Shown here in pieces: positions 44,900 to 54,606 of a stretch of DNA of 64,000 nt (position 1 is the stretch's first letter; each line of letters opens with the position of its first letter). The stretch comes from an uncultured Bacteroidales bacterium. GTDB taxonomy: Bacteria; Bacteroidota; Bacteroidia; Bacteroidales; Bacteroidaceae. Both the position numbers and the translations under genes were made by a program. Under the pieces are notes generated by a model. It had not been told where the DNA came from. It worked only from the letters and a program-made list of their open reading frames with translations, and searched no databases. The DNA is taken from the NCBI GenBank assembly GCA_902779085.1, contig CACYZY010000002.1, forward strand, positions 1-64,000, in the 5' to 3' direction.

Positions 44900-46071
44900 A
44901 TCAAAGAGATATTGATATGATAAGGACAGAGCTGACTCCAAAATGTGAGGTACACATATCGAAAGACTTTAAGCAGCGAGTGTTGGCTAAAGCAAAAGGA
45001 AGCCGCAAACCACGAAAGGTGATCAAGATGTGGCACTGGCTATCTGTGTCAGGCATTGCAGCTTGTTTGCCTGTTATTTTGATGCTGAGTCCTTCTCGCC
45101 TTACTGCCAGTTCACTTTTGCAAAATGCCATCAGCTACCTCAACAACATACGCTCGATGGTGATGGAAGTAGAGATACGCACATTACCCCAAGAAAACTT
45201 CAAGATGATTGATGCAGAAGAAGCGTTTGTCAACCATCAGATAGAGGTGGTATATGGTGACGAGCTGGCCTGGCGAGTAGACAAACAAGGCAGAATAGCC
45301 ACAGGTATCAATGACAGTGCTTTTACTTGGGTACCAACCTACCAAGTGGGTTGGGAAACAGGAAAAGGCAAAGAAACCTTCTTGGATTACATCAGTATCT
45401 TATTGGAGCCAAATAAGATACTGGAACGTGAATTAGAACTTTCACAAAAGAATGATGGTGATGAGTACATGGTAAAGCGTGTTGGCGATGAGATACATCT
45501 GACTGTACATGCATACCTGCATTATAACTATATCAACGACTTCATGCTCAACAAATCACTGAAAGATGCAGAACATATCAGGCGCTACATATTCGACAAA
45601 AATTCCAAGCAATTGAAGCAGCTGTCTGTGAGTATCATCGTTGATGGCCAGGAAGTGGAAGTGATGAGGACTAGACGTATCAACTATTCAGTAGCATTGG
45701 GAATGAATGAGGTATTAGCTAAGCCCACCGACATTGAGTTCAGTAATGCCGATTCCTCACCCAGCAACAGGAAATCCATCTTGTCAGAAATGTCAGCCAA
45801 AGAAGTAGCAGAGAAGTTCCTCACATCATTAGGTACATGGGATACTGAGACGTTAGAGGAAATGATGCCTGCCAACATAGCAGAGATGTTTGGCCCTGTC
45901 TTTAAGGGTTGCAGGCTACTCAGTATTGGAGAGCCTTTCCAATCTGGCTCTATGCCTTGCGAGTATGTGCCGTATGTATTGAAACTACGCGATGACAGTA
46001 CTACTGTTCAAAATAACCTGTCGTTAGGCAAGAATGAAAAAGGTGAATGGATATTTATGGGAGGTCTGTAA
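44896..46071 (+). CDS. Probable anti-sigma factor with LolA/RseB-like and NTF2-like periplasmic regions
   Basis: 391 residues. A short cytosolic head (1-45, MIRTELTPKCEVHISKDFKQRVLAKAKG), one TM helix (about 47-65), then about 240 periplasmic residues with a LolA/RseB-like look (SLLQNAISYLNNIRSMVMEVEIRT, ELAWRVDKQGRIATGINDSAFTWVP), and a C-terminal segment from about 305 (SAKEVAEKFLTSLGTWDTETLEEMM) suggestive of an NTF2-like fold. Domain names are judged by eye. Coupled to the sigma gene by a 4-base overlap and followed after 21 bases by the TonB-dependent receptor-like gene, which it may sense or control. Confidence 0.65.
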   Translation: MNQRDIDMIRTELTPKCEVHISKDFKQRVLAKAKGSRKPRKVIKMWHWLSVSGIAACLPVILMLSPSRLTASSLLQNAISYLNNIRSMVMEVEIRTLPQENFKMIDAEEAFVNHQIEVVYGDELAWRVDKQGRIATGINDSAFTWVPTYQVGWETGKGKETFLDYISILLEPNKILERELELSQKNDGDEYMVKRVGDEIHLTVHAYLHYNYINDFMLNKSLKDAEHIRRYIFDKNSKQLKQLSVSIIVDGQEVEVMRTRRINYSVALGMNEVLAKPTDIEFSNADSSPSNRKSILSEMSAKEVAEKFLTSLGTWDTETLEEMMPANIAEMFGPVFKGCRLLSIGEPFQSGSMPCEYVPYVLKLRDDSTTVQNNLSLGKNEKGEWIFMGGL

Positions 46072-46092
46072 CTAATTAATAAATAATCATCA

Positions 46093-48402
46093 ATGAAAGC
46101 ATTAAAACTATTGGTGCTGGTGCTGATAAGCATCAGTACAGGGGCGACCTACGCCCAAAATGCCATTAGTGGCAGAGTGACAGACACAAGAGAGAAACCT
46201 ATCAGCTATGCAAATGTGGTGTTGCTACAAGAAAGAGATTCTCTCTATATCAACGGGGTGGTGACGGATAACGAAGGACGATTCAGATTGGAGTCTGATA
46301 AAGCTGGTTTCCTTCGTATTTCATGTATTGGTTATGACGACGTGTTTGTACATCAGGCCAATGGCGAATTAGGAAACATACAAATGTCGGAAAGCGATAA
46401 CCTGCTGGGCGAAGTGACAGTAAAGGCTAATCTCCCCAAAACCGAACTAAAACGAGACGCTTTGGTGACTACCATACAGGGTAGTGCCTTGTCGAGGGCT
46501 GGAACAGCTAACGATATATTGGCAAGAGTACCTGGCGTTATCAGCAGTAATGGCGGCATTGAGGTATTTGGCAAGGGCACCCCACTTATCTACATCAACG
46601 GCAGACAAATGCGTAATACTTCTGAGTTAGATCAACTGAGTTCGTCACAAGTGAAAAATGTGGAAGTTGTAACTAATCCTGGGGCAAGATATGATGCTAC
46701 AGTCAATGCCGTCATTCGTATCACCACCATCAAGCCTATAGGTGAAGGATGGAGTTTTGACAATAGAGCGGTAGCAGGCATCAGGCATTATTTCTACGGA
46801 CTGGATGAATTCAACTTCAACTATCGAAAGGGAGGATTTGACATCTTCGGTATGTTGGAATACAGCAATATAAAAGACCGTGTAACGAATATCACCTCAC
46901 AAGAGACATTCCTCTCACCTCGCTTACTGCAAGATGGTGTTGCCAGACGTTACAATAAGAACCAGACATTTGCTGGCAAGATTGGATTTAACTATGTCTT
47001 TAATGAGCGTCATTCCATAGGTGCCATCTATCAACCGGCATACCGTCCTACAAAACAGGACAATGAATCGTTTGCTACAATGACGATTGATGGAGTGCTG
47101 GACAATGAGACCTCAAATAACAGTCATGCTGATATAAACAATACCAATCATTTGTTGAGTGGATATTACAATGGCAATTTCGGGAAATGGACTATGGATA
47201 TAAACGTAGATGCCTTGTGGAACAGGGCCAATACCGATCAGCTATTGAAAGAAACATCCACCCAGGCAGATGATAGGATTGTAACAACAGAGAGTGATGC
47301 CAAGAGCCGTATGTATGCAGGTAAAGCAGTTGCAACAAGGCAGTTTGGCAAAGGCAACGTATCATTTGGCGGAGAGTTCAGCCATACCCACCGCACTGAT
47401 AACTACAGCAACTTGGAACATCTTATTAATGACAGCAAAACACGTATCGAAGAATCTAATGGAGCTTTGTTTGTCGAAGTAATGCAAAATATAGGCAAAG
47501 TGATGCTAAGTGCCGGATTACGTTACGAACACATAGATAGTCGTTATTATGACCATGACGTGAAGATGCAGGAACAAAGCCGTATATATGACAATCTGTT
47601 TCCATCAGCAATGCTGATGTTCCCCATCAAAAACGCCAGGGTGAGATTGAGTTATAACCGAAAAGTGGAACGTCCTGCCTATAGTCAGCTGAGCAGTAAC
47701 GTGGAATACATCAATCGCTATACTTACCAGAGTGGAAACCCATTCCTGCGACCATTCTATCGCGATAATGTCTCTTTGGCAATTGGCTACAAATGGCTGA
47801 ATATGATGCTCGAATACAGCCACACATCGGATTACATCATCACTGCTTATACACAATATGGCGACAATCCTAGCATTGCTCTCTTGCAAAAGCAGAATGC
47901 CAAAAGTTTGAACCAGTTGCAGGCAATGGTATCTATCTCCCCGTCTTTCGGGATCTGGCATCCTACATTGATGACAGCCATGATGGCACAACAATTCAAC
48001 TTGACTTTTTGTGGCAAAAAGAAGAACATGAACCACCCATTAGGTATAATCCGCTTCAACAATGCTATTCAGTTGCCAGCTGACACATGGATAAATGCTG
48101 ACTTCGCTTATCGTACAAATGGCAATACGGAAAACCTTTACATGAAAGGGATGTGGAAGTTTGACTTGAGTATCTATAAGGCATTTGCACACGATAAATG
48201 GAGCTTGAAACTCTCTTGCGAAGATGTATTCAACACGAGTCGCAGCAAGGCTTGGCTCTATAGTGATGTTCGCAAGATATTCATGCACAAGATAAACGAT
48301 ACACGCGCCATAGAACTAACTTTCCGCTATAACTTCAATGCAGCAAAGAGTAAATATAAGGGAACAGGTGCTGCTAATGAAGAACGTAACAGAATACAAT
48401 AA
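46093..48402 (+). CDS. TonB-dependent receptor-like outer-membrane beta-barrel protein (OMP_b-brl_3 type)
   Basis: 769 residues. Signal peptide (LLVLVLISISTGATYAQ), CarboxypepD_reg-like domain at about 24-105 (ISGRVTDTREKPISYANVVLLQE), plug domain about 115-215 (AGTANDILARVPGVISSNGGIEVFGKGTPLIYINGR), then a barrel with SYNRKVERPAYSQLS. Unlike SusC it has no SusD partner and is shorter; this family includes iron/heme or unknown receptors. Third gene of the ECF module, so expression is probably sigma-dependent. Confidence 0.88.
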   Translation: MKALKLLVLVLISISTGATYAQNAISGRVTDTREKPISYANVVLLQERDSLYINGVVTDNEGRFRLESDKAGFLRISCIGYDDVFVHQANGELGNIQMSESDNLLGEVTVKANLPKTELKRDALVTTIQGSALSRAGTANDILARVPGVISSNGGIEVFGKGTPLIYINGRQMRNTSELDQLSSSQVKNVEVVTNPGARYDATVNAVIRITTIKPIGEGWSFDNRAVAGIRHYFYGLDEFNFNYRKGGFDIFGMLEYSNIKDRVTNITSQETFLSPRLLQDGVARRYNKNQTFAGKIGFNYVFNERHSIGAIYQPAYRPTKQDNESFATMTIDGVLDNETSNNSHADINNTNHLLSGYYNGNFGKWTMDINVDALWNRANTDQLLKETSTQADDRIVTTESDAKSRMYAGKAVATRQFGKGNVSFGGEFSHTHRTDNYSNLEHLINDSKTRIEESNGALFVEVMQNIGKVMLSAGLRYEHIDSRYYDHDVKMQEQSRIYDNLFPSAMLMFPIKNARVRLSYNRKVERPAYSQLSSNVEYINRYTYQSGNPFLRPFYRDNVSLAIGYKWLNMMLEYSHTSDYIITAYTQYGDNPSIALLQKQNAKSLNQLQAMVSISPSFGIWHPTLMTAMMAQQFNLTFCGKKKNMNHPLGIIRFNNAIQLPADTWINADFAYRTNGNTENLYMKGMWKFDLSIYKAFAHDKWSLKLSCEDVFNTSRSKAWLYSDVRKIFMHKINDTRAIELTFRYNFNAAKSKYKGTGAANEERNRIQ

Positions 48403-48435
48403 AAATGGTTTTAAGGTTATTTTGTTGAACAAAAA

Positions 48436-48469
48436 AAACGGCAGGTCTTTGGGAAAAGGTCTGCCGTTT
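48436..48469. terminator. Bidirectional terminator between the receptor gene and korB
   Basis: AAACGGCAG and CTGCCGTTT form the stem base, extended by further pairs to a GGGA loop, with an A-run before and T-rich tract after. Confidence 0.88.
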
Positions 48470-48491
48470 ATTTTTATTATCTAATCAAGAA

Positions 48492-49496
48492 TTACTTCAC
48501 TTCCCAAGTGTCGTTGGTCAGCAACAGTTCCTCGAAGTTATGATAATTCTTCTTTGCCTTGATTTCCTCTACCTGTGCATTTACTGCATCGTTGTAGGTA
48601 GGAGCATCCACGTCACGGATAACACCCAAAGCCACGGGGAAGTCTGGGCCTTCCATCAATGCCAGTTTCAGTTGTACGGTGTTGTCCTCGCAGTGAGCAT
48701 CATGTACCAAAATATCCTTCTCTGTAATGCCATTCTCACCTAACTTAACAACCTTTAAACCGAAACCTTCCTGCATCAAACCATACTCATTGTTCTCGCC
48801 AAAAAGCATTGGTTTACCATGCTGCAAGTAGATGGCATTCTTGGCACGGTCTTCTTTCTTAGCCAAAGCATCATACACACCATTGTTGAAGATCATGCAA
48901 TTTTGCAGAATTTCACAAACAGCGGCACCCTTGTGCTGAGCTGCAGCCTTCAGAATTTCTACAGTACCAGCAGCATCAACAGCTGCAGCACGAGCAAAGA
49001 ACCTGCCACGTGCGCCAAAACATAGCTCAGCTGGATGGAAAGGATCTTCCACTGTGCCGTAAGGAGATGACTTGCTCACGAAACCACGAGGAGATGTTGG
49101 TGAATACTGTCCTTTTGTCAAACCATAGATACGATTGTTCAAGAGTATCATATTGAGGTCAACATTACGACGAATGGCATGGATAAAGTGATTACCACCA
49201 ATAGCCAAGCCATCACCATCACCTGATACCTGCCAAACAGTCAAGTTAGGATTGGTCACTTTTGCACCTGAAGCAATCGCAGCAGCACGTCCGTGGATGG
49301 TCTGCATGGCGTAGGTATTCATATAGTAAGGCAAACGGCTTGAACAGCCAATGCCCGAGATAACTGCAATATTCCAAGGGTCAACGCCCAGTTCTGCCAT
49401 CGCCTTGTGCAAGGAAGCCAGGAAGAAATGGTCACCGCAACCCGGACACCAGCGGGGTTGTCCTTTCTTATAGTCTTTTGCTGTATGTTCGCTCAT
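48492..49496 (-). CDS. korB: 2-oxoacid:ferredoxin oxidoreductase beta subunit (2-oxoglutarate type)
   Basis: TPP-binding subunit of an enzyme making acyl-CoA (likely succinyl-CoA) and reduced ferredoxin from a 2-oxoacid. 334 residues: CPGCGDHFFLASL, SGIGCSSRLPYY, HGRAAAIASG, and the TPP-Mg motif SGDGDGLAIGGNHFIHAIRRN with ILLNNRIYGLTKGQYSPTS. No own ferredoxin domain, as in two-subunit KorAB enzymes. 19 bases after korA. 2-oxoglutarate is favoured by subunit layout; pyruvate or branched-chain acids cannot be excluded. Confidence 0.9.
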   Translation of the reverse strand: MSEHTAKDYKKGQPRWCPGCGDHFFLASLHKAMAELGVDPWNIAVISGIGCSSRLPYYMNTYAMQTIHGRAAAIASGAKVTNPNLTVWQVSGDGDGLAIGGNHFIHAIRRNVDLNMILLNNRIYGLTKGQYSPTSPRGFVSKSSPYGTVEDPFHPAELCFGARGRFFARAAAVDAAGTVEILKAAAQHKGAAVCEILQNCMIFNNGVYDALAKKEDRAKNAIYLQHGKPMLFGENNEYGLMQEGFGLKVVKLGENGITEKDILVHDAHCEDNTVQLKLALMEGPDFPVALGVIRDVDAPTYNDAVNAQVEEIKAKKNYHNFEELLLTNDTWEVK

Positions 49497-49515
49497 TTCT
49501 TTACTTCTTTAAGGG

Positions 49516-51363
49516 TTACTTGTTGATTATTTCCTGGAAAGCATCTACCAATGCACTTACGGTGAAAGGCTGACCCTTCACTTCATTAAACTGGTAAGGT
49601 GCAAAATTGTCAATCTTCATGCGCAGATAGCCAGCAAACTGGCCGAGGTTCTGCTCTGCTACTACGACCTTCTTGTAACGCTTCAACACCTCTGCCGTGT
49701 TCTTTGGCAACGGGTTGATATAGCTGAACTGAGCCAAAGCTACCTTATTGCCTGCTTGGTTCAAATCCTTCATAGCTGAATAAAGATGACCGTAAGTACT
49801 GCCAAAGCCTACAATCAGCAGGTCAGCATCATCGGCACAACCTTCTACTACTACATCTGGTACTTCAATCTTAGCAATCTTCTCTGCGCGCAGACGAACC
49901 ATCAAATCGTGGTTCTCAGGATTGGTGGATATAGCACCCGTCTTACTATCCTTCTCCAGACCACCCACGATATGGGTATAGCCTTCCTGACCTGGAGTTG
50001 CCCAATAACGGACACCCGTTTCAGGATTACGGAAGTAAGGTGCATAGTTATCTTTCATCTCTGGAGTAACGTATGGAGGATTGATAGCTGGATAGTCAGC
50101 CAACTTAGGCAACTTCCATGCTGAAGAACCATTGGCAATGAAGCCATCAGTTAAAAGGATAACAGGAGTCATGTGCTCCAATGCTATCTTGCAAGCCATA
50201 TAGGCCTTATCGAAGCAGTCGGTTGGAGAGGTAGCTGCAATCACTGGCAATGGGCTCTCACCACTTCTGCCGAACAATGCCAACAGCAGGTCGGCTTGTT
50301 CAGACTTGGTAGGCAGACCAGTAGAAGGACCACCACGCTGTACATCCACCAATACTAATGGCAACTCTGTGATAACAGCCAAGTTCATAGCCTCAGACTT
50401 CAAGCAAACACCAGGACCAGAGGTAGAGGTAACTGCCAAAGCACCAGCAAATGCAGCACCTACAGCTGATGCACATCCTGAGATTTCATCTTCACACTGC
50501 ATAGTGATAACACCCATTGACTTGTGCTTAGCCAACTCATGAAGGATATCAGTAGCAGGAGTGATAGGATAAGAGCCGAGGAACAGTTTTTTGCCCACTT
50601 TCTCGGCTGCAGCCATCAGACCGTATGCGGTAGCCTTGTTGCCAGTAATGTCCATATATTTGCCAGGAACAGTTACCTTGCTCTCGATGCGATAGGTATG
50701 AGCTACAGAAGAATGGGTGTTATGACCATAATCATAGCCTGCATGTATTACCTTAATATTAGCTTCTGCAATGGCTGGTTTCTTAGCAAACTTCTCACGG
50801 ATGTAATTTTCTGCTAACTTGAGATCACGGTTGAACAACCAGCAAACCAAGCCAACAGCAAACATATTACGGCACTTCATCATCGACTTCACATCCATAC
50901 CGCTGTCAGCCAAGCATTCCTGTACCAACTTAGAGATAGGAGCTGCAATTACATCCTGCTTGATACCCATCTCCTCAATAGGATTATCTGTCTTGAATTC
51001 AGCCTTCTGTAAATCAGCAGCCTTGAAAGCATCGGTATCAATGATGATGCAGGCTGTAGGTTTAGCAAATTTGTACTGTGTCTTGAGTGCAGCAGCATTC
51101 ATCGCCACCAACACGTCACATAAGTCACCCGGAGTATAGACTTTGTCAGCACCCACATGCACCTGGAAACCTGAAACACCAGTGAGTGAACCTTGCGGAG
51201 CACGGATGTCGGCAGGATAATCGGGGAATGTGCTGATGTCATTACCAACAGTAGCTGATACTGTCGAGAAGATATTGCCGGCGAGCTGCATACCGTCGCC
51301 TGAGTCTCCTGAGAAACGAACAACTACTTGTTCGAGTTCTTTGACTTCAATCTCATTAGCCAT
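49516..51363 (-). CDS. korA: 2-oxoacid:ferredoxin oxidoreductase alpha subunit with fused gamma domain
   Basis: 615 residues. N-terminal gamma domain (about 8-190: VVRFSGDSGDGMQLAGNIFS, FPDYPADIRAPQGSLTGVSGFQV) fused to the alpha pyrimidine-binding domain (LGSYPITPATDILHELAKH, TSTSGPGVCLKSEAMNLAVITELPLVLVDVQRGGPSTGLPTKSEQADLL region in pieces) and a C-terminal transketolase-like domain (VGFGSTYGHLYSAM). The gamma-alpha fusion is characteristic of KorA in Bacteroidetes. Operon korA-korB, downstream of tRNA-Arg. Confidence 0.9.
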   Translation of the reverse strand: MANEIEVKELEQVVVRFSGDSGDGMQLAGNIFSTVSATVGNDISTFPDYPADIRAPQGSLTGVSGFQVHVGADKVYTPGDLCDVLVAMNAAALKTQYKFAKPTACIIIDTDAFKAADLQKAEFKTDNPIEEMGIKQDVIAAPISKLVQECLADSGMDVKSMMKCRNMFAVGLVCWLFNRDLKLAENYIREKFAKKPAIAEANIKVIHAGYDYGHNTHSSVAHTYRIESKVTVPGKYMDITGNKATAYGLMAAAEKVGKKLFLGSYPITPATDILHELAKHKSMGVITMQCEDEISGCASAVGAAFAGALAVTSTSGPGVCLKSEAMNLAVITELPLVLVDVQRGGPSTGLPTKSEQADLLLALFGRSGESPLPVIAATSPTDCFDKAYMACKIALEHMTPVILLTDGFIANGSSAWKLPKLADYPAINPPYVTPEMKDNYAPYFRNPETGVRYWATPGQEGYTHIVGGLEKDSKTGAISTNPENHDLMVRLRAEKIAKIEVPDVVVEGCADDADLLIVGFGSTYGHLYSAMKDLNQAGNKVALAQFSYINPLPKNTAEVLKRYKKVVVAEQNLGQFAGYLRMKIDNFAPYQFNEVKGQPFTVSALVDAFQEIINK

Positions 51364-51391
51364 AAAAAACGTTTTTATAAATAAAGAATCG

Positions 51392-51463
51392 TAGTCCCGC
51401 CGAGAATCGAACTCGGATCTAAGGTTTAGGAAACCTCCATTCTATCCATTGAACTACAGGACC
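51392..51463 (-). tRNA. tRNA-Arg(CCT)
   Basis: 72 bases. Acceptor GGTCCTG with CGGGACT, D arm GTTC/GAAT, anticodon loop TTCCTAA giving CCT, T arm CCGAG-TTCGATT-CTCGG. CCA not encoded. It lies between secDF and korA on the same strand. Confidence 0.93.
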
Positions 51464-51469
51464 ATCAAA

Positions 51470-51498
51470 TAAAGTGGGGCCAAAGTAAGCCCCACCTT
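51470..51498 (-). terminator. Hairpin after secDF
   Basis: GTGGGGC (51474-51480) and GCCCCAC (51489-51495) form a 7-bp GC stem; a short T-rich tract follows on the minus strand. It separates secDF from tRNA-Arg. Confidence 0.65.
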
Positions 51499-51516
51499 AT
51501 TATATTATAGCAGGCA

Positions 51517-54504
51517 TTATGCCTTTACTTCTTCTTCCTTCTCTTTCCTCTTATCAGTCATCTTAATAATCTGATAAGCGATAGGAGATGCGATGAAGAG
51601 TGAAGACATCGTACCGAAGATAACACCCAGGATCATAGCGAATGCGAAGCTGCGAATAGACTCACCACCAAGGATGAAGATACACAGCAACACAATCAGC
51701 GTACTGATAGAAGTATTGATGGTACGTGCCAATGTTGAGTTCAGAGAGTCGTTGAACACCTGCATCATGCCACGTTTGCGATACAGCTGAGTGTATTCAC
51801 GCACACGGTCGAAGATAACCACCTTATCGTTGATAGAGTAACCGATAGCGGTCAACACAGCTCCGATAAATGTCTGATCTATCTCCAATGAGAATGGCAG
51901 GATACCCCAGAACATTGAGTAAGCACCCAAGATAATAGAAGTATCAAGAATCAAAGCACCCGTTGCACCAATAGAGTAAGCAATATTGTAGAAACGAATC
52001 AGGATATAGATTCCGATGGCAATCAGTGCCAGGATGACTGACCAAATAGCTGAATAAGTTATATCCTCAGCAATACTTGGTCCCACCTTCTGTGAACTGA
52101 TAATACTACCACCAGTGTAATTATCACGGTCAATGAAGGTATCGAGTGAGATGTTCTGTGTCAGCAAAGGCTTCACTGCCTCATACAGACGACTTTCAAT
52201 CTCTGAATCTACATTCTGACCATCCTCATTAATGCGGTAGTTAGTACTGATACGAACGGTACGACCGTCTGTACCAACAGCAATCACGCTCACATTAGCA
52301 TCTTCGAAGCTATTAGCTACCAAAGCACGAACCTCTTCTGGCTCTACTGCATTCTCAAACTGTACATTGAAGTTACGACCACCAGTGAAGTCGATGCTTC
52401 GGCTCAGACCACGAATAGTCATGAAACCTATGCAAATCAAGAATACCACAAGGCCAATAGATAGCCAACGCTTACGAGGACCCATGAAGTCAAAGTGAAC
52501 GTTGGTCATCAGGTTCTTGGAGATACTAGTAGTAAATGTCAGGTTCAACAACTTGTCCTTACCCATGAAGTACTCATAAACCAAACGGGTCATAAACACT
52601 GCAGTAAAGAAGGAGATACAGATACCGATTATCAATGTGGTAGCGAAACCACGGATAGGACCTGTTCCGAAGTTGAACAAGATGATACCAGTCAACAATG
52701 AAGTGATGTTTGAGTCGAAGATAGCACTGAATGCATTCTTGTAACCTGCAGCCAAGGCGTCTTTGGTACCCTTACCTGCACGCAACTCTTCTTTTGTACG
52801 CTCATAAATCAACACATTAGCATCCACTGCCATACCCAATGTCAACACCATACCAGCAATACCTGACATAGTCAGTGCAGCTTGGAAAGATGACAGGATA
52901 CCCAGTGTAAAGAACAGGTTCATGATCAATGCGCAGTTGGCAATCATACCAGGTACGAAGCCATACATAGAGCACATGTAGATCATCAACAGGATCAATG
53001 CCACGATGAAGGAAACGATACCTGCATTGATAGAAGCCTGACCCAATGACGGACCAACGATGTCTTCCTGAACAATGTGTGCAGGAGCCGGCATCTTACC
53101 AGACTTCAGTACGTTAGCTAAGTCCTTTGACTGCTCTGGAGTAAAGTTACCGGTAATTTCTGAATTACCACCAGTAATCTCACTGTTTACGCGAGGAGCT
53201 GAATATACATAGTCATCCAAAACGATAGCAATGCTGTGGCCAATGTTCTGTTTGGTCAACTGAGCCCAACGGCGAGAGCCATCAGAGTTCATGCTCATGT
53301 TCACAGCTGGCTTGCCGTATTGGTCGTACTTATCGCTGGCATCCACCACAACGTCACCCTCCAAAGGTGCCTTGCCATTGCGCTGGGTTGACTTAATGGC
53401 ATACAGTTCGTATGTTTGTTTCTTAGGATCCAAATCAGAAGGAGCCACACCCCATTTCAGGCGCAAGTCCTTAGGCAATTCTGCCTGAACCTCTGGCATA
53501 GCCAAATAGCGATTAACCTCTGCAGTATCCCTTGCATTCGCGTAAGCCACGATGCTACCCTGACCCGCAAATACCTGAAGGATAGACAGCAATGGATGAT
53601 CACGTTTGAGCTGAGCCAGATCAGCTGTATTAGCCTCACCACGAATAGCAGCAGCCAAACTGTCAGAAGCACTAATAGGAGCAGCCTCAACAGGAGCCAC
53701 CTCATCATTGGTTTCTGAGGTAGTTTCTGAGGTAGTAAGAATATTGTGCAGTTTAACGTCAGCCGACTGTAGGTAAGGAGCAATGTCTTGAGCTTCATAA
53801 GTCTCCCAGAACTCCAAGTTAGCAGAACCTTGCAACAATTTTCTTACACGAGCGGGTTCCTTGATACCTGGCAACTCAACCATGATACGGCCTAAGCTAC
53901 CAGTAAGTGTTTGAATGTTTGGCTGTACCACACCGAAGCGGTCGATACGGGTACGCAACACGTTGAAAGAGTTGTCAACAGCTGCCTTCACCTCTTCACG
54001 CAACACGCGTTCTACTTCCTGATCGGTTGAACGTTGTGTCACCTTGTCTTTCAACTGCTGGGTAGCAAATATCTGGGCAAGTGGCTGACCAGGAGCCAGA
54101 TTGTGATACTCCCTAATAAATAATGTAATCACATCATCCTGGCTGTTAACAGCTTCCTTCGCTGCATTGCTCAATGCTTCATTGAACGCAGCATCAGTCT
54201 TGTTGTCAGACAGGACTTTAATAACGTCGGGCACTGATACTTCGAGGATGACGTTCATACCACCCTTCAAGTCAAGGCCCAAACTGATACCCATCTCGCG
54301 GCAATCCTTCAAAGTCCAGTTACCGAAGTAAACTTTCTCATTTGCAAGAGAATCCAGATAAGCCTGTTCTACAGCTGCATCACCATTAGCAATCTGCTTC
54401 GCCTTATTGTCATAGTAACGAACAACGGCAGAGAATGACAGATAGAACAGACAAACCAAAATCAGCAAGACGGAAATGATCTTAATAAATCCTTTGTTCT
54501 GCAT
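51517..54504 (-). CDS. secDF: Protein translocase SecDF, single-chain fusion
   Basis: PMF-driven accessory to SecYEG. 995 residues carrying SecD (about 1-640) and SecF (about 650-995) in one chain. SecD: N-terminal TM, DLKGGMNVILEV, periplasmic head (VELPGIKEPARVRKLLQG), then GMAVDANVLIYERTKEEL in TM4. SecF: SIDFTGGRNFNVQF, AIGYSINDKVVIFDRVRE. An Ala/Glu/Ser-rich insertion (EVAPVEAAPISASDSLAAA) near residue 270 lengthens the head. C-terminus is Lys/Glu-rich. Consensus-like promoter at 54559-54592. Confidence 0.96.
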   Translation of the reverse strand: MQNKGFIKIISVLLILVCLFYLSFSAVVRYYDNKAKQIANGDAAVEQAYLDSLANEKVYFGNWTLKDCREMGISLGLDLKGGMNVILEVSVPDVIKVLSDNKTDAAFNEALSNAAKEAVNSQDDVITLFIREYHNLAPGQPLAQIFATQQLKDKVTQRSTDQEVERVLREEVKAAVDNSFNVLRTRIDRFGVVQPNIQTLTGSLGRIMVELPGIKEPARVRKLLQGSANLEFWETYEAQDIAPYLQSADVKLHNILTTSETTSETNDEVAPVEAAPISASDSLAAAIRGEANTADLAQLKRDHPLLSILQVFAGQGSIVAYANARDTAEVNRYLAMPEVQAELPKDLRLKWGVAPSDLDPKKQTYELYAIKSTQRNGKAPLEGDVVVDASDKYDQYGKPAVNMSMNSDGSRRWAQLTKQNIGHSIAIVLDDYVYSAPRVNSEITGGNSEITGNFTPEQSKDLANVLKSGKMPAPAHIVQEDIVGPSLGQASINAGIVSFIVALILLMIYMCSMYGFVPGMIANCALIMNLFFTLGILSSFQAALTMSGIAGMVLTLGMAVDANVLIYERTKEELRAGKGTKDALAAGYKNAFSAIFDSNITSLLTGIILFNFGTGPIRGFATTLIIGICISFFTAVFMTRLVYEYFMGKDKLLNLTFTTSISKNLMTNVHFDFMGPRKRWLSIGLVVFLICIGFMTIRGLSRSIDFTGGRNFNVQFENAVEPEEVRALVANSFEDANVSVIAVGTDGRTVRISTNYRINEDGQNVDSEIESRLYEAVKPLLTQNISLDTFIDRDNYTGGSIISSQKVGPSIAEDITYSAIWSVILALIAIGIYILIRFYNIAYSIGATGALILDTSIILGAYSMFWGILPFSLEIDQTFIGAVLTAIGYSINDKVVIFDRVREYTQLYRKRGMMQVFNDSLNSTLARTINTSISTLIVLLCIFILGGESIRSFAFAMILGVIFGTMSSLFIASPIAYQIIKMTDKRKEKEEEVKA

Positions 54505-54558
54505 CTTAGATTTGAGTTAATTTTATGTATTTTTATTGTTTTCAACTTTACAAAGCCG

Positions 54559-54592
54559 CAAAGTTAGTTGTTTTTTTTCATTTATCCGCAAA
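54559..54592 (-). promoter_or_regulatory. secDF promoter
   Basis: Minus-strand TTTG at 54589-54592, spacer 22, TAACTTTG at 54559-54566. Confidence 0.65.
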
Positions 54593-54606
54593 AGTGAGCC
54601 AAATAT

